Shown here in pieces: positions 35,986 to 44,877 of a stretch of 64,000 nt of DNA (within the stretch, counting starts at the first letter, position 1; each line of letters opens with the position of its first letter). Made by a program: the position numbers and the translations under genes. The stretch is from Streptosporangium sp. NBC_01756 (GTDB lineage: Bacteria > Actinomycetota > Actinomycetes > Streptosporangiales > Streptosporangiaceae). Under the pieces are notes generated by a model. The model was not told the origin of the DNA, did not search any database, and saw only the letters and a program-made list of their open reading frames with translations. The stretch spans positions 2,046,001 to 2,110,000 of the forward strand of contig NZ_CP109130.1 in NCBI RefSeq assembly GCF_035917975.1, written 5' to 3'.

Positions 35986-37128
35986 TCAGTTTCTGGGGAT
36001 CGGCTTGTCATCGGCGACGATCTGACCGTTGTGGATTCGATAGGCCCACACCGTGACCGACGGATCGACGAGCTCGCCGTCGTCGTTGAATCGGATCTCT
36101 GCGGTGATGCCGGTACCGGAGTAGTCGTCGACGAACCTCTCCATGTCGGGGCGCCGTGTCCGGCCGGCGTCGATCCCCCGGAGGAAGACGGTCGCGGCGT
36201 CGTAGGCCTCCGCGCTGTAGGTACCCGGATCGTGACCGAAGCGGGTCCGGTACTGCCGGGCGAACTCGGGGTCCTTCTCCGGCGGCCGGCATGGGCAGAT
36301 GAGGACCGCGCCCTCGGCGGCGGCTCCTGCCGTGCGGACGAACCCGTCCTCCTTGACCGCGTCCCCCGAGACGAACGTGGCGGTCACTCCCGCGTCACGC
36401 AGCTCGCGCAGGAGCTGGCCGGCCTGGGCGTAGTAGCCGCCGAAGAACACCACGTCGGGCGCGGCCGACTCGACCTCGGCGGCCAGTCCGTGGAAGTCGA
36501 CCAGATTCAGCTGGATCGAGGAGCTCTGCACCACCAGCGGGCCGAGCTCCTTCATGACCAGCTCGCTGAGGCCGTGCCCGTAGGGACTGGCGTCGTCGAT
36601 GACGAACACCTTCCGCGCGCGCAGTGTCTCTCTGATGTACGAACCGGCGGCCGGTCCCTGCGCGGCGTCACTGCCCATGATGCGGTGGAACACCGACCAC
36701 TCCCGGTCGCTGAGCCTGGGTTCGGTGGCCGCCGGAGTGATGGTGCTGACCCCGCCCTGGTTGAGGATCGGGTTGCCGGCCTGTGACTCGCCGGAGAACG
36801 CCGGCCCGACGACACCGACGATCGTCGGATCGGCGACGACCCGCTGGGCAAGCTCGGGTGCCTGTTTCGGGTCCCCCTGGGAGTCGACGGCGACGAGTCC
36901 GACGGTGCAGGCCGGATTCCCGGCGTTGTGCCGCTCGACGGCGAGCAGCGCGCCCTCGTGCATGTTGCGCCCGAGATTCATGGACTCACCGGTGAGCGGA
37001 CCGAAGAAAGCGATGCGCAGGCCGCAGCGGCCGGGCTCCGGAACGAGAGCTCCGGTGCCGCCGCAGCCTGACGCTGCTGCCAGCAGCGCCGTCACGGCGA
37101 GAGCGGTCAGCCGGCGGACGCCGCGCAT
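35986..37128 (-). CDS. branched-chain amino-acid-type ABC substrate-binding lipoprotein
   Basis: This 380-residue protein has a lipoprotein signal peptide with lipobox A-A-S-G-C (about 18-22). The two-lobed Peripla_BP_6 fold is marked by I-A-F-F-G-P-L-T-G near residue 40, G-V-V-G-P-A-F-S-G-E-S near 110 and Y-S-A-E-A-Y-D-A-A near the end. Homologues bind branched-chain amino acids, amides or urea. No permease or ATPase genes are adjacent, so it is an orphan receptor, possibly signalling to the divergent two-component system. Confidence 0.85.
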   Translation of the reverse strand: MRGVRRLTALAVTALLAAASGCGGTGALVPEPGRCGLRIAFFGPLTGESMNLGRNMHEGALLAVERHNAGNPACTVGLVAVDSQGDPKQAPELAQRVVADPTIVGVVGPAFSGESQAGNPILNQGGVSTITPAATEPRLSDREWSVFHRIMGSDAAQGPAAGSYIRETLRARKVFVIDDASPYGHGLSELVMKELGPLVVQSSSIQLNLVDFHGLAAEVESAAPDVVFFGGYYAQAGQLLRELRDAGVTATFVSGDAVKEDGFVRTAGAAAEGAVLICPCRPPEKDPEFARQYRTRFGHDPGTYSAEAYDAATVFLRGIDAGRTRRPDMERFVDDYSGTGITAEIRFNDDGELVDPSVTVWAYRIHNGQIVADDKPIPRN

Positions 37129-37471
37129 CGATCACCTCCAGGCACCTGACTTGCCCGGCCGCCGGGTGACGGATGCCGCGGCATCGGGATGCGCGCCTTA
37201 CCGCACACCTTCACGACGAATTCTGCAATGATGATCATGAGGATTAGATGAGAAACGAAATAGGAGACATACAGTGATCCCGCCTGGGTCCAGGCTCTAA
37301 ATAAGGAACCCAGGACATGAACCTTTTCGCATGATTTGCGAAATTTCACAATTGATTTATGCAATCAGATATGCGCGAACGGTATCCAGCCGGTGCGCGG
37401 ACACCGGGGTGCCCGCGCGATCGGTTCCGCGGCGGCTGGTTGAGCCTCGTGGAGATCGCTACTCTCACCCC
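37129..37471. promoter_or_regulatory. AT-rich divergent regulatory region
   Basis: This 343-base region is much poorer in GC than its flanks and separates the divergent ABC binding-protein and response-regulator genes. It contains the inverted repeat TTTCGCA-N5-TGCGAAA (37325-37343) and a wider CCTGGGT/ACCCAGG pair (about 37282-37316). These are likely promoters and binding sites for the adjacent response regulator. No gene was seen. Confidence 0.5.
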
Positions 37472-38134
37472 ATGCGTGTACTCGTTGTCGACGACGATCC
37501 CGACGTGCGCGGTGCGGTGGTCACCGCGCTGCGTTCGGCTGGTTTCGCCGTCGACGAGGCAGCCGACTGGAGCCAGGCCGACCTCAGCATGAGTGTCAAC
37601 GACTACGACTGCCTGGTCCTCGACCGGATACTCCCGGAAGGCGATTCCGCCGACCAGCTCTACCGGCGCCGCCAGGCCGGCATGGCCGTACCCGCGATCA
37701 TGTTGACCGCGCTCGACGACATCAGCCACCGGGTGGCGGGCCTGGAAGCCGGTGCCGACGACTACCTGACCAAGCCGTTCTTCACCGACGAGCTGGTCCT
37801 GCGGGTACGCGCCCTGTGCCGGCGCCGCACCACGATGATCCCGCCGATCCTGTGCGTCGACGACGTCGAGCTCGACGTGGCCCGCCGCGAGGTCCGCCGG
37901 GCGGGGGTGCTGCAGACCCTCACGCCCAAGGAGTTCGCGGTCCTTGAGACCCTGCTGGCCCGTCAGCCGGCCGTCGTCACCCGCACCGAGCTCATCGAGC
38001 ACTGCTGGGACGAGCGAGCCGATCCGGCGTCCAACGTGGTGGATGTCGTCGTCAACCAGCTGAGGCGCAAGTTCGGCGAGCCCGCAGTGATCTTCACGGC
38101 GCGGGGCGCCGGCTACTGGGTCGGGTCCCCATAG
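37472..38134 (+). CDS. OmpR/PhoB-family response regulator
   Basis: This 220-residue protein starts at ATG 37472. The receiver domain (1-120) has D-D-D-P-D-V near residue 7, the phospho-acceptor Asp51 in L-V-L-D-R-I-L-P and Lys in T-K-P-F-F. The winged-helix domain (125-220) has L-T-P-K-E-F-A-V-L-E-T-L-L and R-G-A-G-Y-W-V. It is followed 2 bases later by its sensor kinase. The inverted repeats in its upstream region are candidate binding sites. Confidence 0.95.
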   Translation: MRVLVVDDDPDVRGAVVTALRSAGFAVDEAADWSQADLSMSVNDYDCLVLDRILPEGDSADQLYRRRQAGMAVPAIMLTALDDISHRVAGLEAGADDYLTKPFFTDELVLRVRALCRRRTTMIPPILCVDDVELDVARREVRRAGVLQTLTPKEFAVLETLLARQPAVVTRTELIEHCWDERADPASNVVDVVVNQLRRKFGEPAVIFTARGAGYWVGSP

Positions 38135-38136
38135 CC

Positions 38137-39456
38137 GTGAAACCGCTACGCCGGCGAGGCCGCGGGCCCGGCGGGGGCCGGAAGCGCACCCAGCCCGCAC
38201 CGTTGCAGACGGCCAGGCGCCTCAGCACGCTGCGGGGCCGCCTGGCCCTGCTGCTGATAGCCCTCAACATGGTGGGACTGGCCGGCATGGGAGCCGTCGC
38301 GCTGATCGTCGACCAGCGGCAGCGCGACGATCTCGTCGAAATGGAGCTGGACCGCACGGCACGGACGGCAAAAGCTCTGCTGCACTACGAGTCCGGTGTC
38401 CTGCAGTTGGACCGGCTCTTCACCGATCCGGCGTCGGAGGGCCCGACCGGGGTGTACGTGTACGAGGGCACCCGCACCGACATCCGCCTCGTTTTCGGCT
38501 ACCCGTCCAGCCTGCCGGTGATCGCACCGGAGGTCCTGCGCGGTCCCGCCCGGCTCGTGTGGCGGGGCCGCGGCGAGTTCGCCACGACCGTGGCCGCCGG
38601 AGGGCGTCGTGCCCGGCTGCTCGCGGTGCCGTTCTCGCACGCCGTCACCGGAGCCGTGGCGGGCACGGTGGTGGCCGTGGTCGACCTCGGGCCGGTTCAG
38701 CAGGCCCATCAGAAGCTGGGATGGGCCCTGTTCACCGGGGGAACGGTGTTCACGCTCCTCGTCGGCCTGGGCGGATACCTGCTGGTCCGGCGGGGCACCC
38801 AGCCCGCTGTCGAGGCGCTCGGCCAGCAGGAGCAGTTCGTCGCCGACGCGGCGCACGAGCTGCGTACCCCCCTGACGGTCATCCGGGCGCTGTCGGAGGC
38901 CGCGCTCAAGGATCCCGGCCGGCAGCGCCAGGCGTTACGGCAGGTGCTGCGCTCCACCGAGCGGCTGGCCGACTCGGTGGAGGCGCTGCTCATGCGGGCA
39001 CGGCTCGTCGCCGGGCTGCGGGAGCTCCAGCGGCAGCCGTTCCGCCTTGACCAGCTGGCCGAGGATGTGGTGGCCGAGACCGTGCAACCGCCGCACACCG
39101 CGGAGGTGTCGGTCTCACCCACGGTGGCGAGCGGCGACCCGGCCCTGGTCAGCATCGCCATCCGCAATCTCGTCCACAACGCCGTCCGGCACGGCCGGAT
39201 CGGTGCCGAACCCGCGGCGGTCACCCTCATCGTCGAGACCGGCATGATCACGATCAGGGACACCGGTCCGGGCTTGGACGACCGGCCCGCGCAGCGATTC
39301 CGCAGCAGCGTGGCGGACGGCACCGGTCTCGGACTGACCATCGCCCAGTGGGTGGCGGAGCTGCACGGCGGGGCGCTGCGGCTGCACCCGGCGCCCGGCG
39401 GGGGGACCGCCGCGGTCATGACCCTGCCCGACCCGCCGGCGTCGGATGGGCGGTGA
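38137..39456 (+). CDS. membrane sensor histidine kinase
   Basis: This 439-residue protein starts at GTG 38137, 2 bases after the response-regulator stop codon. Two membrane helices (about 35-58 and 195-217) flank an extracytoplasmic sensor of about 135 residues. The HisKA domain has D-A-A-H-E-L-R-T-P with His240. The HATPase has N-L-V-H-N-A-V-R-H-G, D-T-G-P-G-L and G-T-G-L-G-L. A basic N-terminal tail precedes the first helix. It phosphorylates the neighbouring regulator; the signal is unknown. Confidence 0.94.
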   Translation: MKPLRRRGRGPGGGRKRTQPAPLQTARRLSTLRGRLALLLIALNMVGLAGMGAVALIVDQRQRDDLVEMELDRTARTAKALLHYESGVLQLDRLFTDPASEGPTGVYVYEGTRTDIRLVFGYPSSLPVIAPEVLRGPARLVWRGRGEFATTVAAGGRRARLLAVPFSHAVTGAVAGTVVAVVDLGPVQQAHQKLGWALFTGGTVFTLLVGLGGYLLVRRGTQPAVEALGQQEQFVADAAHELRTPLTVIRALSEAALKDPGRQRQALRQVLRSTERLADSVEALLMRARLVAGLRELQRQPFRLDQLAEDVVAETVQPPHTAEVSVSPTVASGDPALVSIAIRNLVHNAVRHGRIGAEPAAVTLIVETGMITIRDTGPGLDDRPAQRFRSSVADGTGLGLTIAQWVAELHGGALRLHPAPGGGTAAVMTLPDPPASDGR

Positions 39457-39458
39457 CG

Positions 39459-39974
39459 TCAGGGGGTGGGGTGACCGGCCTTGGCACCGGCAGGGGAGAT
39501 CACGGACCAGCCGTCCCGGCCGTGCCCGTTGACGTCGCCGGGCATGCGGTCACCGGCGTAGCCGTACAGCGGCCATCCCGCAAGGGTGAGCTGCTCGATG
39601 CCGTCGGGTCTGACGATCTTGCCCACCTTTCCCCGGTCTATACCGACGATCCGCAGTCTCCCGATGTCGCCGGCCGGCATCGGACGCCACATCTTGACGC
39701 ACTCGCCGACGCAGGCCGGACGCGACGGATTCACACCGTCGGCGTCGTTGCGGTAGAGGACATACCCCTGGACGTCGATGACGATGGGGCCGTCGAGTCC
39801 CTGCGAGTTGACGGCGAACAGGCCGGGACCGCGCGCGGGATCGGTGGGGTTCGGCACGCCGGCCGGCTTTCCGCCGGGCTGGAGGACCCCATAGCCGACG
39901 GTGCAGCCCACCGCCGCCACCAAGGCGGCGACGGGCGCCGCCAGAAGTGCCGCCCGTCGTGGCCATCGCTTCAT
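39459..39974 (-). CDS. lipoprotein with secreted-repeat (PF03640-like) domain
   Basis: This 171-residue protein has a signal peptide and lipobox (V-A-A-V-G-C). The mature part contains V-Q-G-Y-V-L-Y-R-N-D-A-D and C-V-G-E-C-V-K-M-W-R-P near residues 68-97, followed by G-W-P-L-Y-G-Y-A-G-D, the pattern of the COG4315/PF03640 family of unknown function. It converges with the sensor kinase gene, with stop codons only 2 bases apart. Confidence 0.82.
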   Translation of the reverse strand: MKRWPRRAALLAAPVAALVAAVGCTVGYGVLQPGGKPAGVPNPTDPARGPGLFAVNSQGLDGPIVIDVQGYVLYRNDADGVNPSRPACVGECVKMWRPMPAGDIGRLRIVGIDRGKVGKIVRPDGIEQLTLAGWPLYGYAGDRMPGDVNGHGRDGWSVISPAGAKAGHPTP

Positions 39975-40133
39975 TGGCACAGTGTGCCCGGTCAGGCTGC
40001 CGGCCGCGATCCCTGACCGGGTGCTCTCTTCGGGGCGCGCTGCGCCGCGCGGGCCTTCCCCGCCGGGTGGCCCCGCGACGGACCGTTCCACGGGTGCACC
40101 ACGTGGATGCCCGCCGCCCCGGTATGAAGATCT

Positions 40134-41039
40134 TTACGGGGAGACGGTGACGGGTTCGGCCATGTACCAGCGGGCGTGTTGCTCGCCCCGAGTGAGGGAG
40201 TCGAGCCTGCGGGGCAGCTCACGGCGGGAGAACGGGTCGGCTCCGGCGTTACGGATGTGGATGCCCACCGCGTACATGTCCCGGACCTCCATGAGGGTGG
40301 AGTAACCGGGCCAGGAGCGCAGATCGCTGCCGTAGGCGTCGGCGAAGGCGTCCACGTCGGCGGCGGTCAGACCGAAACGGCGCTGGCCGTGATAGGTGTG
40401 GACCAGGTCCCACTCGCGGGGGCCGACCGAGACGCCGTCCCAGTCGCAGAGCACCACGTGACCGTCGGCGCAGCGCAGCAGGTTGTCGATCCAGGCGTCA
40501 CCGTGCAGCAGCACCGGGGAGCCGTCCACGTCGAGGTCCGACCAGCGCTCGGTCAGCTCGGCGATGCGGTCACGCAGCCAGGCCCGCTGGCAGGAGGTGA
40601 GCACCGCGGACCGGTCCACCGCGCGGCGGATCTCGGCGAGCGGGTCGGCGAACCGGTTCAGTGCCACCGGCGGCACCGGCAGCAGGTGCAGGCTCCGCAG
40701 GATCTCGCCCAGCTCGGTGGTGGTGGGACGGCCGCTGGCCGGGACGTAGTGCCAGAAGGTCACCACCCTGCCCTCGTGCACCACGGGCTGGTCGGAGATC
40801 TCATCGGCCGGGCGGACCGCGGGGAACCCCTGCTCGGCCAGCCAGCGGGCCACCGCGAGCACCATCGGCAGGCGGGTCAGCGCGTTGGGCGCGGTGGCGA
40901 TCCGCACCACGATCTCGCTGCGCAGCTTGAAGACCGCGTTGCTGCGCACCCGCAGCAGTTCGGCGTCGCGGTGGTCGATCCCGAGGTCGTCGCAGACTTC
41001 ACGCAGGACCGTGAAAGCCTCCTCCGCGAGCGACCCCAT
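40134..41039 (-). CDS. APH-family phosphotransferase
   Basis: This 301-residue protein has the aminoglycoside phosphotransferase/choline kinase fold. It has a Lys/Arg-containing N-lobe strand, the catalytic loop L-L-H-G-D-A-W-I-D-N-L (about 178-188) and the metal-binding L-C-D-W-D-G. The substrate is not evident. ATG 41039 shares one base with the stop codon of the upstream regulator (TGATG), so the pair is translationally coupled. This arrangement is frequent beside DUF5753/Scr1-like or TPR-type HTH regulators in actinobacteria. Confidence 0.88.
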   Translation of the reverse strand: MGSLAEEAFTVLREVCDDLGIDHRDAELLRVRSNAVFKLRSEIVVRIATAPNALTRLPMVLAVARWLAEQGFPAVRPADEISDQPVVHEGRVVTFWHYVPASGRPTTTELGEILRSLHLLPVPPVALNRFADPLAEIRRAVDRSAVLTSCQRAWLRDRIAELTERWSDLDVDGSPVLLHGDAWIDNLLRCADGHVVLCDWDGVSVGPREWDLVHTYHGQRRFGLTAADVDAFADAYGSDLRSWPGYSTLMEVRDMYAVGIHIRNAGADPFSRRELPRRLDSLTRGEQHARWYMAEPVTVSP

Positions 41040-42472
41040 CAGCTGGCCGGCGTGGCGTCGGCGAGTAGCTCGGTCAGGCGACGCACCGCCGCCGCCTTGT
41101 GCCGGGCGGCCGGCACCTCCGACAGCAGCGCCCGGGCCCGGTTGAGCACGATGGAGGTGCGGTGCTCCGGCGGCACCTGGAGCAGGGCCTTCTGCGCCAG
41201 GTCGCAGGCGTCCTCGACCTTGCCGTCCCGGATCAGGTGCGCGGCCTGGTCGAGCAGGATGAGCACCGGGTCGATGGCGTAGGGGCCGGAGGGGCCGGGC
41301 GTCCAGTCGACCTCCTCCCCCAGCTCGATCAGGGTGCCGATCCGGTAGAACTGCAACCGCCGTTCCGAGAAGCGGAACGCCAGATGGTCGTGGCCCTCCG
41401 GCGGCATCCTGGAGAAGATCCGCTCAGCCTCGGCCAGTGCGACCCTGGCGGCCTTGTGCTCGCCCATCCTCGCCAGCGCCCGCGCCTCCGCCGCCGCGCC
41501 GAGCGCCGCCGGAGAACTGGGCGCGCTCCCGGCGAGCATCCGGGCCTCACGCGCGAGCCGTACGGTCTCGGCCAGATCGCCGTAGTAGTACGGGAGCATC
41601 GCCTCCTGCGCCCGGACCAGGGCGCGCAGCCGCAGGTCGCCCATGTCGTCGGAGGCGATGCGTGCGGTGCCGTACCAGGCGTGCGCCTGACGGGTGTCGC
41701 CGAGCTTCATCAGCGCGTCGGCCGACAGCAGGGCGAGCATCACGGTGGCGCTGAGCAGGCGGCGCTGGGCCATCGCGGGCTGCCGGGTCGCCGACAGCGC
41801 CCGCACGTCGGACAGCTCCAGCATCAGCCGGTAGAGCATCGGCAGGGGCGCGCTGGTGATGTACTCACGGCGGTAACGGAGCACCTGCTCGTCGAGCCGA
41901 TCGAGCTGGTCCTCGGAGACGGTGGCCAGGGCGAGCGTGCGGTCCAGATCCTGGCGGGTCCGCTCGACCTCGGCGAGCAGCCGCCCGCTCATCGCGGACC
42001 GCGAGCCGATCAGCGCGTGGTGGAACAGCGCGCGCCGCTCGATGTCGTCGTCGATCCGCTCCTCCGCCTGGTACGGCGAGCGGCCCTCGACGCCGGAGAC
42101 GACCACGACCTTGGTCCCGCCGTCGTCCTCGCAGTAGTCGCCGGAGAGACCGAGCCGCACCGCGTTGGCACGGTAGAGCCGCGCCAGCAGATCGATGGTC
42201 TGCGGCCGGGGCCGGGCCCGGTTGTTCTCCCATGCGTTGAGCAGGTCGATGCTGGCCCGCGCCTCCCCCAGGCCCTGACGCTCGCACAGCTCCTCCAACT
42301 CCTGGACGGACTGCCTGGCCGACCATCCCCGTGCCAGCCGGTGCGCCTTGAGCAGGCTCACCCCGCAGCAGCCGTGGACGGCCTGCGTGGTCTGCCAGAG
42401 CGTCCACTGACGGGCCGCGGCCTGCTCCCGCCAGCCTCGCGCACACGCGGGGGAATGCTCACCTCGGGCCAT
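41039..42472 (-). CDS. HTH regulator with TPR-like helical C-terminus
   Basis: This 477-residue protein starts at ATG 42472. The N-terminal region (about 30-100) carries an HTH of the Xre type, with L-L-N-A-W-E-N-N-R-A-R-P-R-P-Q-T-I-D-L-L typical of actinobacterial developmental regulators. The rest (150-470) is all-helical TPR-like repeats, as in AfsR- or Rap-like sensors. It is divergent from the 42700 gene and coupled to the phosphotransferase gene downstream. Confidence 0.85.
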   Translation of the reverse strand: MARGEHSPACARGWREQAAARQWTLWQTTQAVHGCCGVSLLKAHRLARGWSARQSVQELEELCERQGLGEARASIDLLNAWENNRARPRPQTIDLLARLYRANAVRLGLSGDYCEDDGGTKVVVVSGVEGRSPYQAEERIDDDIERRALFHHALIGSRSAMSGRLLAEVERTRQDLDRTLALATVSEDQLDRLDEQVLRYRREYITSAPLPMLYRLMLELSDVRALSATRQPAMAQRRLLSATVMLALLSADALMKLGDTRQAHAWYGTARIASDDMGDLRLRALVRAQEAMLPYYYGDLAETVRLAREARMLAGSAPSSPAALGAAAEARALARMGEHKAARVALAEAERIFSRMPPEGHDHLAFRFSERRLQFYRIGTLIELGEEVDWTPGPSGPYAIDPVLILLDQAAHLIRDGKVEDACDLAQKALLQVPPEHRTSIVLNRARALLSEVPAARHKAAAVRRLTELLADATPAS

Positions 42473-42699
42473 GCTGCCCTCCCGTCGCTGTTTACACAAG
42501 ATTAATGAGAGCGCACCACAGCGTAAGCGTGCCTGTGCATTGCATTCCCTTTAATCGCGGGTTTTCCACGGAACATCGGTGACTTTCCGGTCTATTCCAC
42601 TGATCCCACCCCCTGGCCGGACGGAGACCGATTGCCTGACCTGCCACGAAACCCCACTCTGCAGAGTGAAAGCATCGTCGTCTTCCAGGAGCAAGCCGG

Positions 42700-42984
42700 A
42701 TGAGGACAGACCACGGCGACGCCGCCGATCACCTACGGCGGCTGGCCGTCCAACTGGAGGCGCACTCCTTCCAGGTGCGCCTCAAAGCACCCGCGGGGCT
42801 GTTCCCGCGTCTCCACGTGATCAATCCGATGGTCCCGGCCATGACAGAGGACGTCCTCGCCGCCCACGAGGCGGACGGCGAGTGGTGGTTCTGGCTGTCA
42901 TGGGCCGGTCGTATAGGACATGCCGAAGATGTCGCCACAGCTGCGGAACGTGTGGCTAGTGTGCTTCATGTGATACGCAGATAG
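42700..42984 (+). CDS. small hypothetical protein beside HTH regulator
   Basis: This 94-residue protein starts at ATG 42700. H-L-R-R-L-A-V-Q-L-E-A-H-S-F at the N-terminus and W-W-F-W-L-S-W-A-G-R-I-G near residue 62 are the notable features. There is no signal peptide. It lies divergent to the HTH regulator, a pairing common in actinomycetes, and may be its accessory or target. Function unknown. Confidence 0.7.
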   Translation: MRTDHGDAADHLRRLAVQLEAHSFQVRLKAPAGLFPRLHVINPMVPAMTEDVLAAHEADGEWWFWLSWAGRIGHAEDVATAAERVASVLHVIRR

Positions 42985-43045
42985 GTGATTCTTGGGCTTC
43001 ACATGGGTAACACCCGATGATCAAGCCCTCGAGAGGAGCAGGATC

Positions 43046-43141
43046 GTGAAAAGGATCCAGGTCATCCAACGCCCGCGTCCACCGCGTGAGCCTGCGCCGC
43101 TCGACCTGCGGAGCCCGTCCGGCAGGCAGTTGCCTTTCTGA
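43046..43141 (+). CDS. short open frame, 31-residue basic Pro-rich peptide
   Basis: GTG 43046 is preceded at good spacing by GAGAGGAG. The product is basic and proline-rich (K-R-I-Q-V-I-Q-R-P-R-P-P-R-E-P-A-P) ending S-G-R-Q-L-P-F. It may be a short regulatory or secreted peptide, or chance. The main argument is the ribosome-binding site and its location in an otherwise empty gap after the 42700 gene. No modification enzymes of a RiPP pathway are adjacent. Confidence 0.35.
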   Translation: MKRIQVIQRPRPPREPAPLDLRSPSGRQLPF

Positions 43142-43189
43142 CGGACGCCACCGCCGGAAAGGCCGTCTGCACAGCGCCGGACGGCTTCT

Positions 43190-43288
43190 TCGGCACGTGT
43201 GCGCCGATCCGTGAATCCGGGTCGCACGTGTTGTGCACCCACCTGGGAATCCGGATCGCACCCGTTGTGCATCGACCCGGGAATCCGG
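43190..43288 (+). repeat. intergenic tandem repeat, 34-bp unit
   Basis: Two complete 34-base copies (43213-43246 and 43247-43280), each starting GAATCCGG and containing TCGCAC-x-x-GTTGTGCA, are flanked by partial copies on both sides. Confidence 0.8.
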
Positions 43289-43340
43289 CTTGTAAGAGCC
43301 CGTCAAGCATCCTGCAGGTGCCCCGGGCGACTTTGTAGCC

Positions 43341-44072
43341 ATGACCGATGCCTCTTTCCCCGTCAGCGTCAGCGTGGTGGTTCCCGCACTCAACGAAGCC
43401 GCCAACCTGCCCCACGTCTTCGCGACTCTGCCCGCCTGGATCGACGAGGTCGTCCTCGTCGACGGCAACTCCGTGGACGACACCGTCGCCGTCGCCAGAG
43501 CCCTCCGCCCCGGGCTGCGTGTCGTCACCCAGACCCGCAGGGGCAAGGGCAACGCTCTCACCGAGGGGTTCGCCGCGGCCACCGGCGACATCATCGTCAT
43601 GATCGACGCCGACGGGTCCACCGACGGCCGGGAGATCATCGCCTTCGTGACCGCACTGGTCGAGGGCGCCGACTTCGCCAAGGGCTCCCGCTACGCCCCC
43701 GGCGGCGGATCCGACGACCTCAGCCCGATCCGCTCGCTCGGCAACAAGGTGCTCACCATGGTGACCAATCGGCTGTACGGCACCCGCTACACCGACCTCT
43801 GCTACGGCTACAACGCCTTCTGGGCCCGTCACCTCGACGTCATGGCCCTCGACTGCGACGGCTTCGAGATCGAGACCCTGATGAACGTCCGCGCCGCCCA
43901 GGCCGGCCTCGTGATCCGCGAGGTCCCCAGCCACGAACGCAGCCGCATCCACGGCGTCAGCAACCTGCACGCCGTACGGGACGGACTGCGCGTGCTGCGG
44001 ACCATCCTGCGCGAGCGCACCCGCCGTGCGGACCGGCCCGTCACCATCCTGCAGGAGCCCGCCACCGCCTGA
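43341..44072 (+). CDS. GT2-family glycosyltransferase
   Basis: This 243-residue protein has a GT-A fold. It opens V-V-V-P-A-L-N-E-A-A-N-L and V-V-L-V-D-G-N-S-V-D-D-T, and carries the DxD-type motif V-M-I-D-A-D-G-S-T-D. K-G-S-R-Y follows near residue 115, typical of dolichol-phosphate-mannose/poly-prenyl-type transferases. It lacks membrane helices, so it acts as a soluble or peripheral sugar transferase. The acceptor is unknown. Confidence 0.9.
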   Translation: MTDASFPVSVSVVVPALNEAANLPHVFATLPAWIDEVVLVDGNSVDDTVAVARALRPGLRVVTQTRRGKGNALTEGFAAATGDIIVMIDADGSTDGREIIAFVTALVEGADFAKGSRYAPGGGSDDLSPIRSLGNKVLTMVTNRLYGTRYTDLCYGYNAFWARHLDVMALDCDGFEIETLMNVRAAQAGLVIREVPSHERSRIHGVSNLHAVRDGLRVLRTILRERTRRADRPVTILQEPATA

Positions 44073-44169
44073 TTCAGGCGGACTGTAACAGCCTCGGGTC
44101 ATGCGATCACGCCGCGAACCAGGCGATCAGGGAGTGGAAAGTACTCGCGCGATCTCACCCTGAGGCTAG

Positions 44170-44190
44170 TCTAGGTCTAGACAGACCAGA
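44170..44190 (+). promoter_or_regulatory. putative toxin-antitoxin operator
   Basis: The inverted repeat GGTCT-AGAC-AGACC (44174-44187) with overlapping CTAG/AGAC half-sites lies 17 bases before the antitoxin start. This suits autorepression by the Phd-type protein. Confidence 0.5.
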
Positions 44191-44203
44191 CAGAAGGTGA
44201 CTC

Positions 44204-44455
44204 ATGAGCGAATGGCAGGTTCAAGAGGCGAAACAGCGCTTCAGCGAGGTCGTACGGCGTGCGGTGAGCGAAGGCCCCCAAGTGGTCACCCGACATGGGG
44301 AGGAGGTGGCCGTCGTCATCGACATCGCCGAATACCACCGCATCAAAGGCGACGCCCCCGACTTCAGGCAGTTCCTTCTCGCCGACCCCGACTGGGATGA
44401 CGACCTCGAATTCCCACGGAACCAGGACCTTCCCCGAGAGATCGACTTCGGCTGA
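44204..44455 (+). CDS. Phd/YefM-family antitoxin
   Basis: This 83-residue protein has the Phd DNA-binding N-terminus (Q-V-Q-E-A-K-Q-R-F-S-E-V-V, then V-V-T-R-H-G-E-E-V-A-V-V-I) and an acidic C-terminal tail that would wrap the toxin. It overlaps the toxin gene by one base (TGATG). It both neutralises the PIN toxin and represses the operon through the upstream inverted repeat. Confidence 0.92.
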   Translation: MSEWQVQEAKQRFSEVVRRAVSEGPQVVTRHGEEVAVVIDIAEYHRIKGDAPDFRQFLLADPDWDDDLEFPRNQDLPREIDFG

Positions 44456-44877
44456 TGGGCATCGGCTATCTGCTCGACACGAACGTGGTCTCCGAAGTAC
44501 GCAAGAGGAACGGCAGCTCCCAGGTCAAGGACTGGATCAGCGCAACGCACGGACCCACTCTCCATCTCAGCACCCTGACGGTCGGCGAGATCCGCTGCGG
44601 AGTCGAACGCTGTAGACGCCGAGACCCCGTACAGGCAACCTCTCTGGAGCGCTGGCTCCACGACCTTCACCGGCAATTCGGTGATCGCATCGTCCCCGTC
44701 ACCTCGGAGGTCGCCGAGGAGTGGGGGCGGCTGAACGCCGTACGCCCGCTCCCGACGGCGGACGCTCTGATCGCCGCGACGGCCCGGGTGAACGGCTGGA
44801 CCCTGGTCAGCCGGAACGTCAAGGACTTCGATGGCACGGGGGTTTCCGTCGTCAACCCGTTCGATGCGCCGAACTGA
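44455..44877 (+). CDS. PIN-domain toxin, VapC/FitB-like
   Basis: This 140-residue PIN ribonuclease has the acidic residues of the active site: Asp8 in Y-L-L-D-T-N, Glu near 43 in L-T-V-G-E-I-R, Asp near 102 in T-A-D-A-L-I-A-A-T-A and a C-terminal N-V-K-D-F. VapC-type toxins cleave tRNA or other RNA when freed from their antitoxin. It ends just before the 3' fragment of the split DUF427 gene, outside the inserted segment. Confidence 0.92.
   Translation: MGIGYLLDTNVVSEVRKRNGSSQVKDWISATHGPTLHLSTLTVGEIRCGVERCRRRDPVQATSLERWLHDLHRQFGDRIVPVTSEVAEEWGRLNAVRPLPTADALIAATARVNGWTLVSRNVKDFDGTGVSVVNPFDAPN

Noticed and set aside
43046-43141. RiPP precursor interpretation of the short peptide
   Set aside because: No maturation enzyme, transporter or leader/core pattern nearby; only a possible short gene is claimed.
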